A stretch of DNA of 64,000 nt, taken from assembly GCA_013416395.1 (NCBI GenBank), contig JACCEP010000006.1, positions 1 through 64,000 on the forward strand, in the 5' to 3' direction. How positions within the stretch are numbered: the stretch's first letter is position 1; each line of letters opens with the position of its first letter. The translations under genes and the position numbers were made by a program. The DNA is from Alcaligenaceae bacterium. Its GTDB lineage: Bacteria > Pseudomonadota > Gammaproteobacteria > Burkholderiales > Burkholderiaceae_B. Under the pieces are notes generated by a model. That model had not been told where the DNA came from. It did not search any database and saw only the letters and a list, made by a program, of their open reading frames with translations. Below are positions 26,919-36,498 of this stretch, in pieces.

Positions 26919-27442
26919 TCGCCATGCTCTATCGACTTGAAGCACTTATGGGCCGTGCCGCATTTTGGCTCTCTCTCGCTGGTGGGCTCATCATATTGAT
27001 TCAGGTGGTGTGGATTTCATACGGCGTCTTCATGCGTTACGTGGTGGGACGTCCGGATGGCATGGTAACGGAAGCGACGGCGCTGTTGCTTTTTCCAACA
27101 GCGTTCTTAGGGCTGGCCTGGGCCTTAAAAGAAGATGCCTATCCCAAAGTGTCTTTTCTGCCTGACGCACTGCGTGGCAAATGGCGTCGGATGCTGGATG
27201 CTTTGAATCTTCTTTTAATGGTCCTGGTTGGCGGCTTCTTTGCCTACACGGCTGTGAGCGCGACGCTGCGCTCGTATGAGTCTATGGCTTCTTCAGAAGT
27301 ACTGTTGTGGCCACGCTATCTGTTCTGGATTGGCAGCGCCTTGGCTCTGGTCGTTTTCACACTCTACGCCCTGATCTGTTTCCTGATGATCTTCAAAGAA
27401 CCCGTAGATATTCCGGTCTTAAAAACCGGGCCAGGAGAATAG
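26915..27442 (+). CDS. TRAP transporter small permease (DctQ type)
   Basis: 175 residues with four membrane helices (about 12-38, 50-68, 88-112, 130-158). It forms the membrane complex with the large permease. The GTG start overlaps the receptor stop (GTGA), a typical coupling; an ATG three codons later is an alternative. The large permease starts 2 bp after its stop, with the ribosome site AGGAG inside its last codons. Confidence 0.9.
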   Translation: MIAMLYRLEALMGRAAFWLSLAGGLIILIQVVWISYGVFMRYVVGRPDGMVTEATALLLFPTAFLGLAWALKEDAYPKVSFLPDALRGKWRRMLDALNLLLMVLVGGFFAYTAVSATLRSYESMASSEVLLWPRYLFWIGSALALVVFTLYALICFLMIFKEPVDIPVLKTGPGE

Positions 27443-27444
27443 CA

Positions 27445-28746
27445 ATGGAATGGTATCAAATAGGGTTGGGCCTGCTCGGCTTGCTGGTGTTGTTTATAGG
27501 GATAGGCCTGCCCATTCCGTTTGCGCTGGGCGCTGCATCACTGCCTTTTCTCTTTGACATACAGGGCTGGTCCACCTCGATCGTCAGCAGTGAGCTCAAA
27601 CTGTGGGGCGTCTGGGTCGATTACATCCTGCTTTCTGTGCCACTGTTTATTTTTCTGGGTGAGCTGATAGGGCGATCCAATATAGGGCCAAATCTCTATC
27701 AGTTTATGCACCAGGGCGTTCGAGTACGCGGTTCAGCCGCCTACGGCAGCGTGGTGGCATGTGCAGGCTTTGGGGCAGTGTGCGGGTCATCCATGGTGGG
27801 TTCGCTTACCATCGGCGGCGTGGCGCTTCCTGAGATGTTAAAGCTGGGGTACGACCGACGCCTTACCAGTGGCGTTCTCGCCGCAGGCGGTACGCTCAGT
27901 GTGCTCATTCCGCCCAGCTTGATCTTGCTTTTTTATGGCATTGTTACTGACCAATCAATCGGCGAGCTTTTTATCGCAGGGGTTATACCTGGGTTTTTGC
28001 TGGTAGGCTTTTTTGCCTTGATCATCTACACATGGGGCAAACTTCGACCTGCGGCGATTCCCAATGCTGACGCAGACTCTCGATTCAACCTTACGCGCTT
28101 AATGTTCGCGCTTGGGCCGGTTCTGCTCATAGGCCTTGTCATTACCTTTTCCATTTACACGGGGATCGCAACGCCTACCGAGGCTGCAGCGGTAGCTGCT
28201 CTGCTAACCATTATTCTGGCCTTTACGGTGGGCGGGTTAAGCTTGCGCGGTTTTATCGAATCGCTGCTGGCAACCATGCGCACAATGGGCTATCTGGGTT
28301 TGCTCTTGTCTTCCGGGGTGCTGTTTGGGTTTGTTCTGACGTATTACGAGGTGCCCCAGCAATTTACCGAGTTCTTTCTTTCTTTTGACCTGAGCCCATT
28401 CGTGGTCTTAATGTCGGTGCTTGCTTTCTACATTATTTTGGGGATGTTTTTGGAGCCTGTCTCCATGACATTTATTACCCTGCCCATGATCTATCCGTTG
28501 ATAGGCCAATCAGGTTTTGATCTGATCTGGTTCGGCGTTATCTACACGATAACCATGGAGGTTGCGGTGCTTACACCGCCAGTGGGGTTGAACCTGTATG
28601 TAATCCAAGGAATTAGTCGTGGAAAGGTTTCAATCGGCGAAGTCATCATGGGTTGCCTGCCATTTATTGGTGCAATGGTTCTGCTTCTTGCGCTGCTTAT
28701 TTTCATTCCAGGTGGAGCACTATGGTTGCCAGCAATAATGAAGTAA
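27445..28746 (+). CDS. TRAP transporter large permease (DctM type)
   Basis: 433 residues, about 12 helices. Carries the Na+/substrate channel of the TRAP system; GSLTIGGVALPEM, LAAGGTLSVLIPPS and MEVAVLTPPVGLNLYVI are the conserved pore motifs. The ATG at 27445 follows AGGAG by 8 nt; an upstream in-frame start at 27307 would overlap the small-permease gene widely and adds no family match. Its 3' end overlaps the hydrolase gene by 25 bp. Confidence 0.95.
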   Translation: MEWYQIGLGLLGLLVLFIGIGLPIPFALGAASLPFLFDIQGWSTSIVSSELKLWGVWVDYILLSVPLFIFLGELIGRSNIGPNLYQFMHQGVRVRGSAAYGSVVACAGFGAVCGSSMVGSLTIGGVALPEMLKLGYDRRLTSGVLAAGGTLSVLIPPSLILLFYGIVTDQSIGELFIAGVIPGFLLVGFFALIIYTWGKLRPAAIPNADADSRFNLTRLMFALGPVLLIGLVITFSIYTGIATPTEAAAVAALLTIILAFTVGGLSLRGFIESLLATMRTMGYLGLLLSSGVLFGFVLTYYEVPQQFTEFFLSFDLSPFVVLMSVLAFYIILGMFLEPVSMTFITLPMIYPLIGQSGFDLIWFGVIYTITMEVAVLTPPVGLNLYVIQGISRGKVSIGEVIMGCLPFIGAMVLLLALLIFIPGGALWLPAIMK

Positions 28747-29534
28747 ACAACGATTCGGTAACGTCGCCTCTTCATTATGCAAGAGCGGGTGAGGGACCGA
28801 CAGTAGTGCTTGTTCATGGGTATCTTGGCGGTAGTGAGCAGTGGAAGGCTGAGATGGAGTCGTTGAGCGCAAATTTCGATGTCATCGCCATTGATTTGCC
28901 GGGGTTTGGCAAAAGCCGTAACGTCGCTCCCCAATCATCCATTGAAGGTTTTGCCCGTTCTGTCATTCAATGCCTCGATTCACTTGGTGTCAGTCAGTTT
29001 GACCTGTTGGGCCATTCCATGGGCGGCATGATCGTTCAAGAGATGGTGAGGATTGTTCCTGATCGTGTCCAAAAGCTAGTTTTGTATGCGACGGGTGCCT
29101 TGGGGTCATTGCCAGGTCGGTTTGAAACCCTGGAGCGCTCGCGTGAAAGATTGCGCGAAGAAGGGCTTGAGGCAACAGGCCGACGCATCTCTGCGACATG
29201 GTTGCGTGAGTATGAAGAATCTCCCGCTGCGGGCCAGTTGGCTGAACTGGCCTTGCAGGCCAATGAAGACGGTGCGCTCGCTGCGCTTTGGGCCATGGAA
29301 ACTTGGGATGGGCGGGAGGCAGTGCGCCATATCAAGCAAAAGACGCTAATTCTTTGGGGGGAGCTTGACCGCACCTATTCCTGGGAACAAACAGCCTATT
29401 TTTGGCGCGAGATTTCTGGTTCCTCACTTGCGGTAGTGCCCAATTGCTCGCATGCCGTGCATTTGGACAACCCTGCGTTATTTTTTCTGCTATTGAGTGA
29501 TTTCCTGCGGCCAAGCGTAAGCGATAAGATGTAA
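28722..29534 (+). CDS. Alpha/beta-fold hydrolase
   Basis: 270 residues. Nucleophile S99 in GHSMGG, oxyanion VHGYLGG (31-37), histidine in NCSHAVHLDNP; catalytic acid probably in LWGELDRTY. Could be an esterase, lactonase or C-C hydrolase; the sequence does not fix which. Overlaps the large-permease gene by 25 bp with GGAG 5 nt before its ATG, so it belongs to the lyase-TRAP operon and probably works on the imported compound or a product. Confidence 0.88.
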   Translation: MVASNNEVNNDSVTSPLHYARAGEGPTVVLVHGYLGGSEQWKAEMESLSANFDVIAIDLPGFGKSRNVAPQSSIEGFARSVIQCLDSLGVSQFDLLGHSMGGMIVQEMVRIVPDRVQKLVLYATGALGSLPGRFETLERSRERLREEGLEATGRRISATWLREYEESPAAGQLAELALQANEDGALAALWAMETWDGREAVRHIKQKTLILWGELDRTYSWEQTAYFWREISGSSLAVVPNCSHAVHLDNPALFFLLLSDFLRPSVSDKM

Positions 29535-29583
29535 TCAAATCTGGTTTACAGCCTAAGTCGGAAAGTAACCATTGATCGACGAT

Positions 29584-29637
29584 AAGCCTCTGCAGGCGTG
29601 TATCTTGAAAAGCACGCATGCGGAGGCTTGTTTTTTG
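29584..29637 (+). terminator. Intrinsic terminator of the lyase-TRAP operon
   Basis: A 17-bp stem (29584-29600 with 29613-29629, one G-A mismatch and one G-U pair) around a 12-nt loop is followed by GTTTTTT. It ends the operon 50 bp after the hydrolase stop. Confidence 0.9.
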
Positions 29638-29736
29638 GTCAAACTACGTGCAGCAGACACTCGAATTGCCTGTTACTCATTACTATAGACTTCGTCTACC
29701 GTAATTAATGCTGGCTTCGGCTTAGGAGAAGTGTTT

Positions 29737-30645
29737 ATGCAATTAAAGTGGCTTGACGACTTTATCGCATTGATCGAAACAGGCAGCTTTACCAAGACCT
29801 CCAGTCTTAGGCATATATCGCAGCCTGCTTTATCGCGACGCATCCAGGCGCTCGAAGAGTGGCTGGGTGTACCGTTGATCGATAGGGCACACAAACCCCT
29901 AAGGCTTACACCCATTGCAACACGAAATGAGGCTGCATTTCGAAACCTGGTCGCCAATATCTACCAGTTTCGCGCTTTTTTAGAGCAAGATGCATTAAAC
30001 AATGAGGCTGAAATAACGATTGCAGCCCAGCACTCTCTTGCTACGTCATTCATGTCTGCGTTTCTGGAAAACCTGAATGAGCTGGAGGCCCCACACAATT
30101 TCCAGATTCGAACGGCGAACCAAGAGGAATGTGTGGATATGCTGGTAAAAAACCTTGCCGGCATTCTCGTCATACACGAAACACCACTTGTCCCGAACGG
30201 CTTGCCTGCTCACTTGACTGACCGTTTTGTAATGGCTCCCGATGAGTTGATTCTTGTCGCAAGCCCTTCGCTGTATGCTTTCCAGAAAAACGCTGAGGGC
30301 AAAGAGCCACTTGAGCTACTTTCGTATCCTTCAGACAGTTTTTTTGGGCAGGCGTTATTGGTCGAAGCAATGCCTCGACTGTTGCAGAGTCATCGAGTCG
30401 TGGTCAAGTGTATGAGTGAGTTTTCGTTCAGCCTTAGAGAGCTGGCGTTGATCGGACACGGAGCGGCCTGGTTACCGCGTTCTATGATTGGGCGAGAGCT
30501 GGAGCAGGGGCAGTTGTGTCATCTAGGGTTTATGTCCAAATCTGCCCCGCTATCGATTGTTGTGCATTTCGCAAAGTATGGTAGTGAAGCGGTAAGCAAA
30601 TTATCGCAACGCCTAGACGACTCACGCCATAATACTTCTGCTTGA
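29737..30645 (+). CDS. LysR-family transcriptional regulator
   Basis: 302 residues. N-terminal HTH (about 1-60; FIALIETGSFTKTSSLRHISQPALSRRIQALEEWLG) and a C-terminal ligand-binding domain (90-295). The ATG at 29737 has AGGAG 8-9 nt upstream; a GTG two codons earlier is too close to it. It lies downstream of the lyase-TRAP operon on the same strand beyond a terminator, so it has its own promoter. It may control that operon, by proximity only. Confidence 0.9.
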   Translation: MQLKWLDDFIALIETGSFTKTSSLRHISQPALSRRIQALEEWLGVPLIDRAHKPLRLTPIATRNEAAFRNLVANIYQFRAFLEQDALNNEAEITIAAQHSLATSFMSAFLENLNELEAPHNFQIRTANQEECVDMLVKNLAGILVIHETPLVPNGLPAHLTDRFVMAPDELILVASPSLYAFQKNAEGKEPLELLSYPSDSFFGQALLVEAMPRLLQSHRVVVKCMSEFSFSLRELALIGHGAAWLPRSMIGRELEQGQLCHLGFMSKSAPLSIVVHFAKYGSEAVSKLSQRLDDSRHNTSA

Positions 30646-30659
30646 GGCTTTATCGTTTT

Positions 30660-30681
30660 AGGGGCTTGCTGCTGCGCCCCT
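30660..30681. terminator. Hairpin between convergent genes
   Basis: Arms AGGGGC and GCCCCT around a 10-nt loop, between the LysR stop and the end of the TAXI-TRAP permease gene. No T-run, so a weak or factor-assisted terminator at best. Confidence 0.35.
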
Positions 30682-30694
30682 GCTGTGTTCCCCG

Positions 30695-32632
30695 TTAAAC
30701 ATTTGCCTCAAGCTTGCCCTGTTTTTCTGGCCGGCGCCGATGCCGAAGCCAGATCATTGTGATGAGGCCTGCGGCCGACAACACCAGGCCTGCCTGGCTT
30801 GGAATGGTGGCTACGATGGCAATGGCCAACCAGACGGTGATGTCCACGAACCGCCAGCGGCTGATGCGTGCGCCACCAAACATGTACGCAAATGAAGCCA
30901 CAAACACCGCGCCACTGAGCGCAGCCTCAACGTAACCGATGCTAAAGCCGGGGTTGAGCATATTCGGATACAACAGAAATAGAAACGGAATAACGTAGGT
31001 GACGGCGCCCAGCATCACCGCACGGCGAGCGACGGCCACCCAGCGCTCTCCCGCCAGGCCGGCTGCCACAAAAACGCCTACGCACACGGGTGGCGTAATG
31101 ACTGACAACGTGGCGTAATAAAAGACGAACATGTGCGCTGCAATCGGGCTAACCCCAATTTTGATCAAGGCAGGGGCCAGGGTTGCAGCAACCAGCACAT
31201 AGGCAGCGGTTGTCGGAATGCCCATGCCCATCACCATACAAACCAAAGCCACGACCAGACCGATCACCAGCACAGGTGCGTTGCCATCGCCAACAATCAT
31301 CGATGACAGCGTCACACCGACCCCAGTCAAATTGATCATGGAAACCAGAATCTGGGCACCCGCAAGCAAAATGCCGACAATGATCAGACCAGTTGCGCCT
31401 TCATCCAGTGCAGTGCGAGCCTGACGCAGTATTGGTTTGAGTATGCTTGGGTGGTTTTCCGTAGCAGACTCTTTCTCGTCTGAAGATGACTGTAGTCGCT
31501 GAGCAACAGCTGCAACGAACATGCCGGCCACTGCACCGGCTATGCCGTAAAACGCCGCTGTCTGCAGCGACATGCCTTGCAAAATCCCGATGGTGAGCCC
31601 ACTAATCGATAAAACAATGGACGCGAGTCGGTCGACACGCAAAATGGATTTCCATTTCGGAATTTGATCGTCAGGTACATGCCCCAGATGTTCTTCCTGT
31701 GCCGTGACGTGCACGGTGGCAAACACGCCCCAATAGAACAGTGCGGCTGGCAATACGGCGGCTGCGGCGATGGACAGGTAGTCAGTACCAATAATTTCCG
31801 CCATGATAAATGCGGCGGCCCCCATGATGGGTGGTGCCAATTGGCCGCCCGTCGAGGCTACGGCTTCGACGGCTCCAGCAAGAGCGGCGGGGTAGCCCAG
31901 ACGCTTCATCAAGGGGATGGTAAAGGCGCCGGTGGTTGCGACGTTGCCTACAGCACTGCCGCTGACCATGCCGAACAGCCCGGAAGCAATGGTCGCGATC
32001 TTGGCCGCACCACCCGTGGATCGTCCGCTGACGCGAAGTGCCAGATCCATAAACGTCGCGCCGCCGCCTGAATGCAGCAGAAAAGCACCGAACAGTGAGA
32101 AGATGGCAATAATGGTTGCCGCTACGCCGAGCAACGAACCCCATAAGCCGATATCGCTCAGAAGGAGTGTCTCGGTAATGAAATACACATCAAAGCCGCG
32201 ATGCCCTAATGGCCCCGGAATGTACTGGCCCAGCAGCGCATAAGCCAGACCCACGGCAACCATGGCGGGGAAGATCAACCCGATGGCCCGCCGTGATAGT
32301 TCAAGCACAGTCACGACGAGGACAATGGTCATGCCGATCTCCAGCGTACCCGCAGTGGGCAGGCTGTTCATGATGGTGTCTGCGTTAAGTGTGACCCACA
32401 TACAGCTTGCCGTTGCCATCAGGCCAAGCGCTACATCAATCACAACCCCCAGCCCCCACCATCGTGAGCCCTTAAATAGTGGGTACCTGAGCAGCGCGAC
32501 GAGAATGACCAGGCCCAAAAAGAGGGATCGCTGAACCAGTGCGTCCCGTGCGCCAAAGATGGCAGTGCCCAGAACGAATAGACTCAAAATTAGGGTGAGG
32601 GCGGTTGCCGCTTGGGAGCGCAAGGGATTCAT
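30695..32632 (-). CDS. TRAP transporter fused permease (4TM/12TM, TAXI system)
   Basis: 645 residues. The small and large permease parts are fused in one chain, as usual for TAXI-type TRAP systems. PAMVAVGLAYALLGQYIPGPLGHRGF, SGSAVGNVATTGAFTIPLMKRLGY and GGQLAPPIMGAAAFIMAEI are hallmarks of this fused family. A soluble linker (about 375-400) joins membrane blocks. Receptor gene lies 22 bp upstream. Substrates of TAXI systems are mostly unknown; the neighbouring AtuA-type genes hint at an organic acid. Confidence 0.94.
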   Translation of the reverse strand: MNPLRSQAATALTLILSLFVLGTAIFGARDALVQRSLFLGLVILVALLRYPLFKGSRWWGLGVVIDVALGLMATASCMWVTLNADTIMNSLPTAGTLEIGMTIVLVVTVLELSRRAIGLIFPAMVAVGLAYALLGQYIPGPLGHRGFDVYFITETLLLSDIGLWGSLLGVAATIIAIFSLFGAFLLHSGGGATFMDLALRVSGRSTGGAAKIATIASGLFGMVSGSAVGNVATTGAFTIPLMKRLGYPAALAGAVEAVASTGGQLAPPIMGAAAFIMAEIIGTDYLSIAAAAVLPAALFYWGVFATVHVTAQEEHLGHVPDDQIPKWKSILRVDRLASIVLSISGLTIGILQGMSLQTAAFYGIAGAVAGMFVAAVAQRLQSSSDEKESATENHPSILKPILRQARTALDEGATGLIIVGILLAGAQILVSMINLTGVGVTLSSMIVGDGNAPVLVIGLVVALVCMVMGMGIPTTAAYVLVAATLAPALIKIGVSPIAAHMFVFYYATLSVITPPVCVGVFVAAGLAGERWVAVARRAVMLGAVTYVIPFLFLLYPNMLNPGFSIGYVEAALSGAVFVASFAYMFGGARISRWRFVDITVWLAIAIVATIPSQAGLVLSAAGLITMIWLRHRRRPEKQGKLEANV

Positions 32633-32654
32633 CGCTGTTTCTTTCCTGTCGCCA

Positions 32655-33647
32655 TCAGCGGGCTATGAGTCGATCAGGAATGTCCAGGCCGCGTTCCTTG
32701 AAATAGCGGATTGCACCTGGATGCAGGGGGGAGGCCGCATACTTTAATGTCATCTCCGCAATATCCACGCCCGCTACGTCGGCGAACGCGGCAGCTTGCG
32801 CGGTTTTGTCTTCGCACACCGCCTTGACGATTTGGTAGGCCGTTTCTTCGTCCAGTTGCGTAGAGGCGGCTGCGCCCACACCAAAGCCCCACGTTGTGTA
32901 CGCCGAAGTCCCTACGGAGCTGTCCGCAGGCACGTCGACCATCGACAGTTCAGGCATGACCTGTTTGATCTTGTCGCGCTGGGTGTCGTTCAAGCCCAGG
33001 ATCTGAATTGGCGTAAAGGTCGCGATCTCGCGTGACGAGGCATCCAGCTTCATGCCTGCACCTGACTTTACGTAACCAATCGCGCGATTGTCCTTGACGG
33101 CATCGACAATCTCACCGGTTGAACCCCGCACCACGTCGGGTTTGATGTTGAGCGCTGCAAAAACGGCGTCGGTGGTTTTTTCAGTGGCTGAACCCTTAAG
33201 CCCTGTGTTGAATTTTTTGCCGTTAAGTGCTTCCAGATTGGCTATATTGGCATCCTTTCTGACAATCGCATTCTGGGGTGCGATGGTGTAGATCCACATT
33301 AATCGGCTGTTATTGGGCTTGCCCGCAAAGTCACCGGTGCCTGCGTTGGCGTGATGGATCACATTGGTTGTCACCAGTGCAAAGTCGACTTGATTGCGAT
33401 CCATGCGCCGCAGGTTGTCCATGGTCGCACCTGTCTCGGTCACGGACGTGTCTACGCCTTTTATTTGTTTATTAATGACTTGCGAGACAGCAACAAAATA
33501 GCCATAGTGGCTCGATGATGACGAGGTCGTGCCGATCAGCAGTTTTTTGTTTTGCGCATTGGCAGCCAGCGGAAGCAGGCTCAGGCAGGTGGTGGTGGCA
33601 GCTGCCACCAGTAGGGCACGTCGCCATGCAGAGTGAGTTCGTTTCAT
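32655..33647 (-). CDS. TAXI-family TRAP transporter solute receptor
   Basis: 330 residues with a signal peptide (cleavage near ANA, residue 29-31). Mature start KKLLIGTTSSSSSHYGYFVAVSQVINK and TGATMDNLRRMDRNQVDFALVTTNV match the TAXI receptor family. It delivers the ligand to the fused permease downstream (22 bp). It follows the AtuA-like gene pair after 71 bp on the same strand, so the four genes probably form one operon. Confidence 0.93.
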   Translation of the reverse strand: MKRTHSAWRRALLVAAATTTCLSLLPLAANAQNKKLLIGTTSSSSSHYGYFVAVSQVINKQIKGVDTSVTETGATMDNLRRMDRNQVDFALVTTNVIHHANAGTGDFAGKPNNSRLMWIYTIAPQNAIVRKDANIANLEALNGKKFNTGLKGSATEKTTDAVFAALNIKPDVVRGSTGEIVDAVKDNRAIGYVKSGAGMKLDASSREIATFTPIQILGLNDTQRDKIKQVMPELSMVDVPADSSVGTSAYTTWGFGVGAAASTQLDEETAYQIVKAVCEDKTAQAAAFADVAGVDIAEMTLKYAASPLHPGAIRYFKERGLDIPDRLIAR

Positions 33648-33723
33648 GTTGGTCTCCTTGCGGTTTTCAGCCTTTGTGGGCCGTTATAAAAATAGGGTAG
33701 CCTGAATGCTTTCAAGCCCCGGG

Positions 33724-34083
33724 TCAGTCAGTGTCGTTTTCGCCGATCAGCATTGCGGCCAGTTCATCGGGGATGTGGATAGGCAGATCGAGCAGCAGGT
33801 AAGACAGGCTTTTGCCATGGGTGTCCAGGTTCAAAGAACTGTTAACACCCCCGTCCAATACACCGTCAAGTACCAGGTTCATGGCCTGCAGTTGAGGTAA
33901 CAGGTAGCGCTGAACACGTGTAGGGGACCGATAAGCAAATAGTTCAGCCACAGCTGTTTCAGTGACCTGTTCCACCAACACATCCCAGAATTCAGGTCGC
34001 CAGGCGATGATGCTTATATTAGAGCGATCACCTTTGTCGCCAGTGCGGCCATGAGCTGCACGATACAGAGGTACTGTAATCAT
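33724..34083 (-). CDS. AtuA-related small C-terminal-domain protein
   Basis: 119 residues. VPLYRAAHGRTGDKGDRSNISIIAW is the conserved signature of the small AtuA-associated domain, which in other proteins is fused to the C-terminus of AtuA-type chains. Here it is a separate gene starting exactly where the larger AtuA-like gene ends (1-bp overlap), so the two products probably form one complex. No enzyme activity is established. Confidence 0.88.
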   Translation of the reverse strand: MITVPLYRAAHGRTGDKGDRSNISIIAWRPEFWDVLVEQVTETAVAELFAYRSPTRVQRYLLPQLQAMNLVLDGVLDGGVNSSLNLDTHGKSLSYLLLDLPIHIPDELAAMLIGENDTD

Positions 34084-35462
34084 TAGGTTTCGTCCTCGAT
34101 GAAGGCATACCGCATGTGAATATGGTCACGCGTTACGGTGCAGCTTTCCAGGCCCAGACGTGCCCGGATGCTTGTGCGCACGCCACCACCGCCTGCGGGG
34201 CCGCAGGTATATAGGGCATTGACTTCTCGTGTCAGACGTTCTGCCGCTGTCCGGTCTTGATGGCTAAGCGCCACGCGCAGGCGCACGTCGCGTCCATGGC
34301 CAGGCTGGCGTTGCGAGTAGCTTTTCCCGCTGTCATCTCCAAATACACTGAGTACACCGATCAGGTCTACGCGTAGCTGGCCTAAGCCTTTGAGGCGCTC
34401 GCGCAAGATATCTGCGGCCAGCCGGGCTCTGGCCTCGGCTCTCGCGCCGGCGTAGGAGATTTCTCCTTCAGCCAGCCACCCATTCTCGTAGCAAATATTC
34501 ACCTTGAGTTCAGCGGGGCGGGGATGCCCTCGCACGCCCGTGAGGCGGACCCGGTCTGGCCCGACTTCGGTGACGGTTGCTGAGCCGATGTCAGCAACGA
34601 CATCGGGTGTCAGATAGGCTTTGGGATCGTGTATTTCGTAGAGCAGTTGTTCCTTTACGGAGTGCGTATCGATACGCCCGCCCGTGCTAGACGGCTTGCC
34701 AATAATGCAGCTGCCATCGGCATGGATCTCGGCCACCGGGAAACCGATGTTCGCCAAACCAGGCACATCCTTGAACCCGGGGTCAGCGTAATAGCCACCG
34801 CTAACCTGTGCTCCGCATTCGAGCAAATGGCCCGTCATGGTGCCTCCGGCCAGTCTGTCCCAATCGTTCATGGCCCATCCAAAATGTGCGAGCGCTGGGC
34901 CCAACACCAGTGATGGATCGGCGACCCGGCCGCAGACCACGATGTCTGCCCCCGCACGTAACGCATCGGCAATCGACTCCGCACCCAGATAGGCGTTGAC
35001 GCTGACCACGCTGCGATCAGGCAGGCGAGCGCGCCATGGCAACTCGTCTTCGGCGAGCAGGTCGTCGCCGAGGACCACGGCCACGCGCGGCTTTCTAAGC
35101 CCTAGCCGTGCAGCCATAGCCAGAATGTGTCGTGCAGCCCCTTGCGGATTGGCGGCGCCGAAGTTGCTCACGATCCGAATGTCATGCGTTAGGCAGCGCC
35201 CGAGGATGGGTTCGAGCAGATCGTCGAGCAGCGGCTCATAGCCGGCTGAAGCGTCCTGACGCCTAGCCAGTTGAGCGAGGGCCAGTGTGCGTTCGGCCAA
35301 GGTCTCAAAAATTAATACTGCCGGCCCGGCGGCCTCGATGAGCGCATCGACGACCGGGCCAGTCGCATCAGTGCGATCGCCCGAGAACCCGGCGGCACTG
35401 CCTACATAAAGCACGTCGCTGCGCCTGGTGGCTATGGGTTGAGGCAAAGGGAAGGTCTCCAA
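34083..35462 (-). CDS. AtuA-family protein (DUF1446)
   Basis: 459 residues. VLYVGSAAGFSGDRTDATGPVVD, SVNAYLGAESIADALRAGADIVVCGRVADPSLVLGPA and AGGTMTGHLLECGAQVSGGYYADPGFKDV are family blocks. AtuA was named from acyclic terpene use in Pseudomonas; most members are of unknown reaction and lie beside acyl-CoA or transporter genes. The start is uncertain: a TTG at 35462 without ribosome site, or downstream alternatives near residues 6-17. It is divergent from a LysR gene (115 bp). Confidence 0.9.
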   Translation of the reverse strand: METFPLPQPIATRRSDVLYVGSAAGFSGDRTDATGPVVDALIEAAGPAVLIFETLAERTLALAQLARRQDASAGYEPLLDDLLEPILGRCLTHDIRIVSNFGAANPQGAARHILAMAARLGLRKPRVAVVLGDDLLAEDELPWRARLPDRSVVSVNAYLGAESIADALRAGADIVVCGRVADPSLVLGPALAHFGWAMNDWDRLAGGTMTGHLLECGAQVSGGYYADPGFKDVPGLANIGFPVAEIHADGSCIIGKPSSTGGRIDTHSVKEQLLYEIHDPKAYLTPDVVADIGSATVTEVGPDRVRLTGVRGHPRPAELKVNICYENGWLAEGEISYAGARAEARARLAADILRERLKGLGQLRVDLIGVLSVFGDDSGKSYSQRQPGHGRDVRLRVALSHQDRTAAERLTREVNALYTCGPAGGGGVRTSIRARLGLESCTVTRDHIHMRYAFIEDET

Positions 35463-35577
35463 ATATATGTGCTCGGCGAGCGCTCGTGCTTTGAGTCGAA
35501 GCTGTGCACGTTCAACATCAAGATTAGGGTACGGGGTATATGTTGTAAAGTTGAATATTTGAATTCATTTATAGATT

Positions 35578-36498
35578 ATGCAAATAAGTAGCGCCAGGCT
35601 GTCTGCACACCAGTTGCGTGCCTTTGTTAACTTGGCCCAGCTTAAAAGTTTTACGCGTGCCGCAGCCGCATCCCATTTGTCACAACCCGCGTTCAGCGCC
35701 TTGATCCGCGCGCTCGAAACAGAAGTTGGTGTACGGCTGTTCGATCGCAGTACTCGGCACGTGGACCTGACCGTCGAGGGGCGAGACTTCTTTGATGGCG
35801 CTCAGCGCGTACTTGCTGAAATAGAGGCTGCCCTGGCCAGTGTGCGCGAGCGGGTGGAGCTCAAGCGTGGGCGTGTTGCCCTTGCGTTGTTACCTTCCCT
35901 GGCTGCGGGCTGGTTGCCGGATGTACTGGCTGCTTTTCATGCACAGTTTCCCGATATTGAGCTCGAGGTATTCGATGTTCTGTCAGAAAACTGTATTGAG
36001 AGTGTGCGCTCAGGACGGGCAGACATCGCGATTGCCGCGACACGGGTGGATACTCCAGAGTTACGCGCCGAACCGTTTCAGACGGATGAGTTCTATCTGG
36101 TTGCGCGACGCGGGCACCCATTGCTGGACCGCGCCAATCTCAAGCCCCGAGACTTGCTGCCCTTCGATTTTATTCACTTATCGCGTGACAGCAGTGTGCG
36201 GCAGTATCTTGATGCAGCCACGTTGCCGCTAAAGATGCGCACGTTAATAGAAGTTGATCAGTTGGCAACGGTAATGGGCATGGTGCGCGCGGGGCTCGGC
36301 ATTAGCGTGGTGCCGGCACTGACGCTATTTCATTTCCAGCACCCTGAAATCGAAACCCGCCTGTTGCGGTGGTCTGGCCTGCGTCGATCTATTTACTTGA
36401 TTAAACGGCGTGATAAGGGGCTTTCGGTCGCCGCGCAGGCGCTTTATGAGCGGCTTGTGGCAGCGCGGAAAAGCGAAAAAACGAGCCGGGCGCCTTAG
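35578..36498 (+). CDS. LysR-family transcriptional regulator
   Basis: 306 residues. HTH at about 12-68 (QLRAFVNLAQLKSFTRAAAASHLSQPAFSALIRALE) and a substrate-binding domain (95-295). Divergent from the AtuA-TAXI-TRAP operon across 115 AT-rich bp that carry LysR-type T-N11-A boxes (for example around 35555-35575), so it very likely regulates that operon. No ribosome site is obvious before the ATG. Confidence 0.9.
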   Translation: MQISSARLSAHQLRAFVNLAQLKSFTRAAAASHLSQPAFSALIRALETEVGVRLFDRSTRHVDLTVEGRDFFDGAQRVLAEIEAALASVRERVELKRGRVALALLPSLAAGWLPDVLAAFHAQFPDIELEVFDVLSENCIESVRSGRADIAIAATRVDTPELRAEPFQTDEFYLVARRGHPLLDRANLKPRDLLPFDFIHLSRDSSVRQYLDAATLPLKMRTLIEVDQLATVMGMVRAGLGISVVPALTLFHFQHPEIETRLLRWSGLRRSIYLIKRRDKGLSVAAQALYERLVAARKSEKTSRAP

